Assembly (NCBI GenBank): GCA_903898185.1
Contig: CAIUEN010000184.1
Coordinates: forward strand, 1-34,197
Length of the DNA: 34,197 bases
Direction: 5' to 3'
Origin: an uncultured Verrucomicrobiales bacterium
Lineage (GTDB): Bacteria; Verrucomicrobiota; Verrucomicrobiia; Limisphaerales; Palsa-1400
Below the pieces are notes generated by a model. The model did not search any database and was not told the origin of the DNA. It was given only the letters and a program-made list of their open reading frames with translations. The first letter of the stretch is position 1; every line of letters starts with the position of its first letter. Both the position numbers and the translations under genes were made by a program. Positions 8,681-16,577 of this stretch are shown one piece after another.

Positions 8681-9404
8681 TGAAAATGGTTCCTTCCTTT
8701 TTGACGGTTACTACTCCTCCGGCGCTAAGGGGCCCCGACGACGGCTTCGAAGCGGCATGAGTATAGGTGCAGGAGTAAGTCATGTTCGCTGGACGGGGAC
8801 CAGGAAACGCAAGTTGGACCACTTGTTCGTAGGTCACGTGCTCATCTTCCACGGTTCGCTCGCGGCCGTTGACCGTAATCACGTAATTCGTTTTGGGTTT
8901 CGGGCCGACGATGAAGCGTTCAACTCCGGAAGCCGTCAAATCGACCTGTTCTTCGGTTTCGATTAGCCGGTCCTGGCCACCACGCACCTCCAAAAACACG
9001 GCTTCGCCTTGACCTGGTTTGGCCAATTCGTAAAGCACGGAGCCAGCGATGCTCGGTTTGCCCCACTCGACTTGGTGATTTTTGACGGTCAGCTTGAAGG
9101 TGCGGTCCGTCTGGAATACGATGAACCGTTCGACCTCACGACCTCGCAGATCGAACGTCTCGTCGAGACGAACGTCTTCGAAATCCCCGTTGGGGAGAAT
9201 CGCGAAAAGGCTGAAGTCTCCATCGGGGTCAAGACCAGCACTGGTCAGGATTTGTCGTCCCAACGGCACTGGGTCGGTTACGTGTAGGTTTTTGAAGCTC
9301 AGGTCTCCCTGTGCGATTTGGATTCGGTAATTGCGGGCCGAACGTAAAGCACGTCCAGCGCGCACTGCTTCTCCAACATCTTCGATTTCAATAATATCGG
9401 TCAT
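8655..9404 (-). CDS. poly-ubiquitin-like (multiubiquitin-domain) protein
   Basis: From MTDIIEIEDVGEAV... (start 9404, internal to the 9554 ORF): three successive Ubl-like units (YRIQIAQGDLSFKNLHV..., FKLTVKNHQVEWGKPSIAG..., YVITVNGRERTVEDEHVTYEQVVQLAF...). 3' end overlaps the E1-like gene by 26 bp. Confidence 0.85.
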   Translation of the reverse strand: MTDIIEIEDVGEAVRAGRALRSARNYRIQIAQGDLSFKNLHVTDPVPLGRQILTSAGLDPDGDFSLFAILPNGDFEDVRLDETFDLRGREVERFIVFQTDRTFKLTVKNHQVEWGKPSIAGSVLYELAKPGQGEAVFLEVRGGQDRLIETEEQVDLTASGVERFIVGPKPKTNYVITVNGRERTVEDEHVTYEQVVQLAFPGPRPANMTYSCTYTHAASKPSSGPLSAGGVVTVKKEGTIFNVTGTVQS

Positions 9405-9450
9405 AGTTATTAACTTTCTGTTCAGCGGGGTTATTCCCGCTTTCACACGG

Positions 9451-12400
9451 TTAATCGCTACGACTAGGGGCGACCGGTAAAATTTTGTAGAATTTTTTGC
9501 GCAGGGGGCCTGATGGGGTCGGGCCACACACAAAAAAGCCTGGGCACTTGGCACAAGCGTGTGCCGATGGGGCGTAAGGGAAATGCCCGGAGCGTATCGA
9601 CTTCAGGTAATCCAGGAGTTTGTCCTGTCGGTTACTCAGCTTCTTGGGTGATAGGGTGACGGGTTCCACGGTCTCGTCAGCTAGGTAGACCAGCTCCACC
9701 ACCGCGCCTGGAAACGCTCTTTGGACGGCCGTCAAGAATACCGCTGTTCCAATATCATCTTGTTCATCGGAAGGCTTATGCCCAGTCCTGATACTTCGTA
9801 GAATTCGTTTGCCGTTAGAATCGATCAATACGTCGTCGGCCTGAACGATCATCTCGTCTTGACCGACGCTTAGGTTCAGTGAAGTGGGGCTCGCCACGGC
9901 CCGCCCACTTCGGTTTGAGATGAAGAATTGGAGCATTTTCGTCGCCAATGCCCGGTAGTCTGTTTCATACCCGTGGGTGGCCAAGCCTGTTTCCTCAAAC
10001 GCTTTCGTGATTCCTCGGTCCAGGTCTTCCTTTGTGCCTAACAGAATTTCTCCGGCGACGACGCCTTTCACCACGTACCGAACGGCCTCGTGCATTTGCA
10101 TGAACGCTGTTTCCGTTCGCCGTCCACCAACTTCCAGTATATGGGTGTATAAGAAACGACGGGGGCATTTTTCATAAAGAGCCATTTTGTGGCCCTCGAT
10201 GCTTATTTTCCCATCGACTGCTAGCTCGATCCGGTCATCCTCGGAGTCCTTTTGAGCTGGCAGTTGGGGTGTGACCTGTGATTTTGCCAGATGTGATTCA
10301 ATGGCCTTTACGAACGGCGAAATTGGTCGATTCGCTCCATTGGATTTCGTGGTGGGAGCATACAGCATCAATCGGTCTTTGGCCCTCGACAAGGCGACAT
10401 AGAATAGGCATTCCTGCTCCGCCTCATCTCCGGCCCGTAAAGCGTCCTCTACGCTTCCTTCGGCTCCCTCCACCATTCCATCGGGCGGTGGGCAAGCAGG
10501 TTGCCGCGAGGGTTTGGGGATTGTGCCCGCATTAAGCCCTGGCAGATGCACCACTGGAAATTCCAGCCCCTTGGCGCCGTGAATTGTCATCAGGCGAACT
10601 GCGTCGATGCTTTGCGCGCACGCCGGCAACTGACGCAAATCGCGTTCGTCACCCAACCGTACCAGTCTGCGGACCCTGTCCATAAGGCGAACAATTCGGC
10701 GATCACCAGTGGGTTGGGTTTTGACGAAGTTCATCAATTGCCAAATTGCTATCCCCTTCGCTCGATCAGCAACTTGGGTCCCATTTGATACTTTGGTCGC
10801 CATTCGTGTTCTATCGAGGAGAATGCGCGCCAATGTTTCCCAGGGTTTCGAGCATTGGTCGAAATCGCGTAGCGTTCCTGCTAACTTGTCCAAGGCATCT
10901 CTCCCTTGCGGGGTTACGTTATCCAGCTTCCTTTGGCCTTGAAGCCATTGCTCGGCAGATATCTGGTGTTCACGCAGATGTTCCAACACGACCGAGACGT
11001 CTGCGATGGACATCTCGAAATCGGGCAGACAGGCAATTCGTATCAATCCCATCGCTCTTCGGTCCGTAAGCAGGTTCAGGAAGGCGAAAAGGTCCTTTAC
11101 CTCAGGACGCTCAAAGAGACTCCCGAGGAACAGCACCGGCACGCCCAATCCTTCAAGGTCGTGGGCGATTTCCGACAACTTTTCATTCCCGGTGCATAGC
11201 ACGGCTTGGTCGCGGTATTTGTAACCGGCCAGGTACATGTCCTTGATCGATTCCGCGAGTATTTCCGATTGCTGATCCGCGCTCGCGAAGGTTCGAAATA
11301 GCGGGCGGTGACCACTTGGTCCCCGGGAGGCCTCTAATGAGCTGTCTTCGTCTCCGACCTTCATTCCCACAGCGAAGGACGAAAAAGTTCTCACGATTTC
11401 ATCAACAGAACGATAATTAAGCTTCAACCTCCCACGCTCGCCACCTGTGAAATCAGTGCGTCCAAACCGGTTAATGTTGTATGACGACGCGCCACGGAAT
11501 CGGTAAATCGACTGTTGAATGTTTCCAACCACCCAGATGTTGTTGTTTTCCGAGTGGAGGGCTTTCAGCAGGCGCACACTGCTCCGGTTGACGTCTTGGT
11601 ACTCGTCGACCAGAACGTGGTCATATTTCGTTTGCAGGTGTGCTCGCACCTCGGTGTTCCCTTCGAGGAGCAGAACTGGGAGAAGCACCAAGTCTCCGAA
11701 ATCGACGCACTCCTTTTTTCGTTTGAGTGCTTCGTAGATGGCATAGACCTTGGCGACTTCGCAGGCCCGTTGCGCGCATTCGACTTGCTCTTCCGAGACT
11801 GCGCTCTTGAGCATTTGTTCGGCGAGTTCGGCGTATCGTTTCGCATCGACAACTTCGTCTTTCGCGCGGGAGATTCCCGCAAGAATGTTCACGATGTTGT
11901 TGGTGGGGTCGTGAATGTTCCGGTAGTGACGCAGGTCAAGCCTGGCGAATTCCTCCTCCAGCATCTCGACTGCCTCAGTGCGCTCGAGCAAACGTGGTTC
12001 CTTCGGCAACCCTAGATCCGTGTGGAATCGCCGGATTATGTCTAAGCCAAAGCTGTGGAAGGTGCCAATCCACATCGCGCTCGCTTCTTGTTTCCGCTTT
12101 CTCGCGATTCGTTCTGCCATCTCGCCGGTGGCCTTGTTAGAGAACGTCAAAACCAGAATACGGCGGGGGTCAACGCCATCGTTGAGTAATTTTTCGACTC
12201 TCGCCGTTAAAGTTTTTGTCTTGCCGGTACCGGGGCCTGCTTCGAGCAGATATGCCTCTCCGGAGTATTCCACGGCTTCGGTTTGAAGTGAATTCAGCGG
12301 GCGGTCAGGCTTCAACTCAGCTTCTTTTTCATCTTCGGCTGGAGGCAGTAGGAGCGCATCCAGTAGCTGTTGTGCTACCACATCAAACGGGACTACCAGT

Positions 12401-12888
12401 TTGCTCGCGATATCCGAAGCTGTCATCCCTTGTTCCACATGCAAATGCCAAGCAACTGTTCTCGGCAACAGGAATTCGCGTGCAAAGAGATCCATCTGGA
12501 CCTCGCGTCGCTGGCGTTGGCTGTAATCGACCACCCGATCCATGCCGATGGGTGATGGCTCCGAAGCTCGGGCTGGGTCGATTTCCCATATGGGCTCGCT
12601 CCCCGTGTCATCCCCCAGTGATGCGTGGCCGAGCTCGTGTGCCACCAGAAATGCACGTTCGAACTCACTGCCAGCGTCTTCGTGGAGGATTAGCCTGTCT
12701 TCGGGTTTAAAGGTCGCGCGACTGCCATTGAGCGTTGACGCTCCTTTTAACACGACTTCAACGTCGATTTCCTGTCGTTTTGCTTCTGCCAGAGCGAACT
12801 CGTACGGCTTCCACGGATCCGCCCCCCTGGCAACGGCCTCACAGTGAAGTTTGCTGGCGGTTTGCCGAGCGAGTTCAATCGCATCCAT
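9451..12888 (-). CDS. ImmA/IrrE-like metallopeptidase - UvrD/Rep SF1 helicase - Cas4/AddB-like Fe-S domain fusion
   Basis: 1145 aa. Peptidase: LVAHELGHASLGDD and QMDLFAREFLLPR. Helicase: GPGTGKT, VDEYQDVN, MTIHGAKGLEFP, LFYVALSRAKDRL. C-terminus: YEKCPRRF ... CAKCPGFFVC (C...C-x2-C-x5-C). Confidence 0.92.
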   Translation of the reverse strand: MDAIELARQTASKLHCEAVARGADPWKPYEFALAEAKRQEIDVEVVLKGASTLNGSRATFKPEDRLILHEDAGSEFERAFLVAHELGHASLGDDTGSEPIWEIDPARASEPSPIGMDRVVDYSQRQRREVQMDLFAREFLLPRTVAWHLHVEQGMTASDIASKLVVPFDVVAQQLLDALLLPPAEDEKEAELKPDRPLNSLQTEAVEYSGEAYLLEAGPGTGKTKTLTARVEKLLNDGVDPRRILVLTFSNKATGEMAERIARKRKQEASAMWIGTFHSFGLDIIRRFHTDLGLPKEPRLLERTEAVEMLEEEFARLDLRHYRNIHDPTNNIVNILAGISRAKDEVVDAKRYAELAEQMLKSAVSEEQVECAQRACEVAKVYAIYEALKRKKECVDFGDLVLLPVLLLEGNTEVRAHLQTKYDHVLVDEYQDVNRSSVRLLKALHSENNNIWVVGNIQQSIYRFRGASSYNINRFGRTDFTGGERGRLKLNYRSVDEIVRTFSSFAVGMKVGDEDSSLEASRGPSGHRPLFRTFASADQQSEILAESIKDMYLAGYKYRDQAVLCTGNEKLSEIAHDLEGLGVPVLFLGSLFERPEVKDLFAFLNLLTDRRAMGLIRIACLPDFEMSIADVSVVLEHLREHQISAEQWLQGQRKLDNVTPQGRDALDKLAGTLRDFDQCSKPWETLARILLDRTRMATKVSNGTQVADRAKGIAIWQLMNFVKTQPTGDRRIVRLMDRVRRLVRLGDERDLRQLPACAQSIDAVRLMTIHGAKGLEFPVVHLPGLNAGTIPKPSRQPACPPPDGMVEGAEGSVEDALRAGDEAEQECLFYVALSRAKDRLMLYAPTTKSNGANRPISPFVKAIESHLAKSQVTPQLPAQKDSEDDRIELAVDGKISIEGHKMALYEKCPRRFLYTHILEVGGRRTETAFMQMHEAVRYVVKGVVAGEILLGTKEDLDRGITKAFEETGLATHGYETDYRALATKMLQFFISNRSGRAVASPTSLNLSVGQDEMIVQADDVLIDSNGKRILRSIRTGHKPSDEQDDIGTAVFLTAVQRAFPGAVVELVYLADETVEPVTLSPKKLSNRQDKLLDYLKSIRSGHFPYAPSAHACAKCPGFFVCGPTPSGPLRKKFYKILPVAPSRSD

Positions 12889-12889
12889 A

Positions 12890-13468
12890 TCATTCCCTCG
12901 ACATCAATTTGGCTCGCTGATCTTCTGGGATTCGGGCTTCGATCAAGAGCTGTTCAAAGCTCACTGGCTCGCTTTCTTGTGGTTTTCCGTCTGCCTTGTA
13001 GCTTACCGCAACCGTGCCACTCGGGGACGCGCTTAAATACTCCCGCAGAACGTCGATCTTGGTGTGTAACGCGGTCGCCAACCGGGCAAGAAACGGTTGA
13101 GGCACAGAACTTTCGATCACCTTGTGATCTCGGAATGCGCTCAAGATGCCCCTTGTGATTCCAAGCGCACTGGCGATCTCACGGAGCGCAGAGGTCGTCA
13201 GCGACGCAAAAGGGTTTACTCGAGCGGGCTTCATGGCTTTTTGATACTGGTTCCACGCACCCTTAATCAGTTCCTTATCGTGGTCAGACAGGGGACCCGA
13301 GTATTCCGTCTGGGGTTTGGACAATTCCTGCCAGAGGTCCTTCAAATCACTCGCTAGATCAGGGTAGTTCTTGCAGTAATCCGCGAGCGTTTCAGCGTTT
13401 AGTGTCGCCTCTACTGCAAACGCATCTAGTACGTCTTCCCGCGAAGGATTGGACATGTTCTCTTTCAT
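12890..13468 (-). CDS. HTH (XRE-like) regulator
   Basis: 192 aa; helix-turn-helix-like TTSALREIASALGITRGILSAFRDHKVIESSVPQPFLARLATAL; ATGA overlap with the upstream gene; next to the ImmA/IrrE-domain gene. Confidence 0.6.
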   Translation of the reverse strand: MKENMSNPSREDVLDAFAVEATLNAETLADYCKNYPDLASDLKDLWQELSKPQTEYSGPLSDHDKELIKGAWNQYQKAMKPARVNPFASLTTSALREIASALGITRGILSAFRDHKVIESSVPQPFLARLATALHTKIDVLREYLSASPSGTVAVSYKADGKPQESEPVSFEQLLIEARIPEDQRAKLMSRE

Positions 13469-14301
13469 AGTGGTTTGTTCCCCGTCAACTTTTCTTTGAG
13501 CGCTTGGAAGGCTTGATCTCGGTGTGACCGAATTGTCTTTTCCGACTTCCCAAGCGCTTTTGCAATCGTCACGGCATTCGGATCCTGTGAATCAATCGGA
13601 ATACCATTCAGCCACATTTCGATTATCTTTTTTTGGTTGTCCGGTAATGTGTTAATCGCCCCAGGCAACTGAGACCGGTAATATTCGTTGTCGATTTTTG
13701 CAGGATCGAACGGATCGACGCTCCCGCATGCTTCTTCCACCTCCGCCGATATTTCGCCGTTTCCGCCCTCGTTTTCGAGCGGTACGGATTGATTCTCCTC
13801 CTTCCAGGCTTTTTCACTGGCTGTTAACCGTAGTCGCCTCAGAGCCATGTTGAATTTGATCTCGAAGAAGTCCAGTTTCTCATCGTATTCAGATTCGTCT
13901 TTTGCCACCAACTCGGCAAAGCGACCAAAAACAGAGTCCCGAATTTGTTCATCTGTCAGGAAGACTCCTTCCCCACCGTAGTTCTCGTTGGCTGGCAGAT
14001 TGCGGAGAACACGCTCCATCAACATCGCGTGGAGCTTTTCCCTGTGCTCGATTGAAGCAGTCCCTTTGTTGTTGCGCACCAAATAGAGCAGACATTCGCT
14101 TGGAACATAATTGAGATCCTTCGTGTCCACGATGGCACAAACCTCCAAAACCTGCTGAGATTCAAGAGCCAAGAGCTGGACGATTTTCGCCTCGATTTTC
14201 TTGTCCCTGAGGTAGGTTTGGCTCTGAGGGTTCTTTTTCCTCAGAGGTCGTGCTTTCAGCGTGTTTTTCCCGTCCGCGACATTTCCGGCGTGTGTGCTCA
14301 T
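13465..14301 (-). CDS. RNA polymerase sigma-70-like factor
   Basis: 278 aa; C-terminal region-4-like segment LPDNQKKIIEMWLNGIPIDSQDPNAVTIAKALGKSEKTIRSHRDQAFQALKEKL. Confidence 0.65.
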   Translation of the reverse strand: MSTHAGNVADGKNTLKARPLRKKNPQSQTYLRDKKIEAKIVQLLALESQQVLEVCAIVDTKDLNYVPSECLLYLVRNNKGTASIEHREKLHAMLMERVLRNLPANENYGGEGVFLTDEQIRDSVFGRFAELVAKDESEYDEKLDFFEIKFNMALRRLRLTASEKAWKEENQSVPLENEGGNGEISAEVEEACGSVDPFDPAKIDNEYYRSQLPGAINTLPDNQKKIIEMWLNGIPIDSQDPNAVTIAKALGKSEKTIRSHRDQAFQALKEKLTGNKPL

Positions 14302-14492
14302 ATGCTGTTGATGTTCATCCTCCGGACATCGTTGAATTTAAACTCCCGTCCTCGAAGTTCTGCCTGCTGAAACAAAGAGCAGGGAATCTCGGCAAAGGCC
14401 CGCTTACCGACGAAGTTTTCGACATCGCAGGTTGCCATAATCGTTTCGCCTTCAATTAGTTCAATCATCGGCTGTGAATTTGGCTGGTCCAT
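14298..14492 (-). CDS. small hypothetical protein (64 aa)
   Basis: Lies between brxL and the sigma-like gene, ATGA overlap with the latter. May start at the internal Met (MIELIEGETIMATCD...). Confidence 0.5.
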   Translation of the reverse strand: MDQPNSQPMIELIEGETIMATCDVENFVGKRAFAEIPCSLFQQAELRGREFKFNDVRRMNINSI

Positions 14493-14513
14493 GGCGTCAG
14501 CAACCGTCTGCTG

Positions 14514-16562
14514 TTATTGAGCAGACTGAACGAGGTAAGACACTTCGAAGGCCTTGGTTAATCGCTCTTCCTGAACGCAAGTGGCCAGAGAAAACGGGCT
14601 GATCTCGTAGCGCTGGAAGATGTCCAAGCCACGGTCAAGGCTGATCTTCCAGCCCGTGTCGGTTGTAATACTCCGAGCGTGGAAGCCATCGGTGTTATCG
14701 TAGCTATATTCCAGACTTACACGCGAACCTGCGCACGACTCCTGAATCTTGCGCAGGTTATCTTCCTGTTCCACACATCGATCGGGATCACTTTTCGTCA
14801 ATACAACAACCTTGGTTTCCTCTCCCTCCGGCGTGAGCTCATGAATTAACTGCATGAATTCCATGAGGTTGCGGATTTGCCAGAAGGCTCGAATATACGG
14901 GTCTTGGACTGAAATCTGGCGGGCACCGCGAAGGTGAGCGGCGAAGAGTCGGCGAAATCCATAGCCCTTGCTGTTTTCCGGTACCACCAAGTGACCAGGC
15001 TTTGCCTTAACGCTGTCTTTCACCGTCGCGAATGGCGCGTCATGCTGATCGAGAGGCAATTCTTCTGATTGCTGTGGAGCTGTGGTTCGGTCATGGCGAA
15101 CAAGCGTTGGATACTGCTTTGCTTCGAGCGTTGTGACCTCTGTCTCCTTGTTCGATTCCAAATCGGTATAGCTGAACGTGACAGATGCAAACGTCTCATC
15201 GATTTTGAGAATCTGCTCCTTCACCCGGCGACGTCCCTCGAGCGCGAACGCCAAGATCTCTTCGGCTTCTTGTTTGGTGCTATTTTGATTGGGAAACAAG
15301 ACTTTCATCAGCCCGGAGAAGGTCTTTTGAACCCCATCGCGGTCGCGAGTCGTGATCTCGGAGTTGAGCGTGAAATGCTTTTGGTAGGCGTGAGAGAAAT
15401 CCTGATTGCGCAAGTGCCGAAGCACTTCTGCGAGGTAATCAACAATGAAGCCAAAGCCAGACGTAAAAAGCTCGGATCGCAAGGGGCTGGTCTCCCATCC
15501 CGCGTTGTAAAAATGAATGCGATCCAAAAAAGCAGGATCGATGTATTTATCCGGGAGCTCGTCGAAGAAGTTCGAGTGCTTCATCATATAGGGGACCGAC
15601 TTCCGGGTGTTCCCCATGAAAACCATGGAAGCTTCGGCGCCGAGCATTTCGATCCCTCGTGAAAAGCTCTTATTCGCCATGTAGTTCTTCATGATATCGA
15701 CAAGGTTTTTGTCGACCTTCTTGTCCTTGCCCGCGAATTCGTCGAAGCAAACACAATCCCAGTAACCCACGAGCCCAATCTTGCCACTGGCATTATTAAC
15801 GAAAAGCTTGGCGACCGTGATCTCGCCACCGGAGATGAGGATTCCGTGTGGTGAAAACTCGGAATAAATGTGCGATTTGCCCGTTCCTTTTGGGCCAAGC
15901 TCTATGAGGTTGTAATTCCGCTCACAGAATGGGATAAGGCGAACGAGCAGGAGGAGCTTTCCGCGACGGGAAAACATTTCTGGATTGAATCCCATGCTTT
16001 GGAGCAGAACATCCATCCATTCTTCCGTGGAAAACTCCTTGCGCGCGGTCAAAAACTGATCGACATCCACATGGGCAACTTGGATCGGTTTCAGGCTTTC
16101 CAGATGCCATGGTTCCTGCTTCACCTCTTCGACCGGCTGGTAGCTCAGCTCGGCAATACACCAAACACCCCCAACCAAGAGCTTTGGATGCTTCTTGATG
16201 TAATCTGAATCGACCTGCACCTTCCTCAAACCTAGATTTGTGAACTGGGCCTCATAGACGCCAGCCTTGTCATTGAGTTCCACTGTGACTTTGTCGATGA
16301 CCTTGTGGCGCCCTTTTTCCTTAATGGTCGACTTGATCAGTTCACTTTCGTTCCGGTGAACGAAATGTTTGGTAAGGATGTTTTTGACCGTTTCGATTCC
16401 GCTTTGGATCGAGGCTTCATCGTCTGTGGCGCAGTGCTGTCCAAGCAGGTATTCCAGCACGTAACTCGGAACGATGGCATTGCCTTTGATGGTCTTGGTC
16501 AGGTCCTTGTGAACGACCAGACCTGCAAAATACTTGTTAATCTTTTGGTCAAGTGACGTCAT
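14514..16562 (-). CDS. brxL: BREX AAA+ ATPase BrxL, variant with MIT_C/PLD-like C-terminus
   Basis: 682 aa; BrxL N-terminal/AAA+ region (LGQHCATDDEASIQSGIETVKNIL, LIELGPKGTGKSHIYSEFSPHGILISGGEITVAKLF, GYWDCVCFDEFAG, IMKNYMANKSFSRG). C-terminal ~150 aa reads ISVQDPYIRAFWQIRNLMEF...GFHARSITTDTGWKISLDRGLDIFQ. Confidence 0.92.
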   Translation of the reverse strand: MTSLDQKINKYFAGLVVHKDLTKTIKGNAIVPSYVLEYLLGQHCATDDEASIQSGIETVKNILTKHFVHRNESELIKSTIKEKGRHKVIDKVTVELNDKAGVYEAQFTNLGLRKVQVDSDYIKKHPKLLVGGVWCIAELSYQPVEEVKQEPWHLESLKPIQVAHVDVDQFLTARKEFSTEEWMDVLLQSMGFNPEMFSRRGKLLLLVRLIPFCERNYNLIELGPKGTGKSHIYSEFSPHGILISGGEITVAKLFVNNASGKIGLVGYWDCVCFDEFAGKDKKVDKNLVDIMKNYMANKSFSRGIEMLGAEASMVFMGNTRKSVPYMMKHSNFFDELPDKYIDPAFLDRIHFYNAGWETSPLRSELFTSGFGFIVDYLAEVLRHLRNQDFSHAYQKHFTLNSEITTRDRDGVQKTFSGLMKVLFPNQNSTKQEAEEILAFALEGRRRVKEQILKIDETFASVTFSYTDLESNKETEVTTLEAKQYPTLVRHDRTTAPQQSEELPLDQHDAPFATVKDSVKAKPGHLVVPENSKGYGFRRLFAAHLRGARQISVQDPYIRAFWQIRNLMEFMQLIHELTPEGEETKVVVLTKSDPDRCVEQEDNLRKIQESCAGSRVSLEYSYDNTDGFHARSITTDTGWKISLDRGLDIFQRYEISPFSLATCVQEERLTKAFEVSYLVQSAQ

Positions 16563-16577
16563 GTCATGTCCTCGTCA

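Noticed and set aside
9404-9554. Upstream extension of the poly-Ubl ORF to 9554
   Set aside because: The extension overlaps the 3' end of the helicase gene in another frame; the ATG at 9404 gives a sensible MTDIIEIEDVGEAV start.
11515-12015. 166-aa plus-strand ORF
   Set aside because: Lies fully antisense to conserved UvrD helicase motifs; shadow ORF.
15069-15662. 197-aa plus-strand ORF
   Set aside because: Antisense to the brxL AAA+ region.
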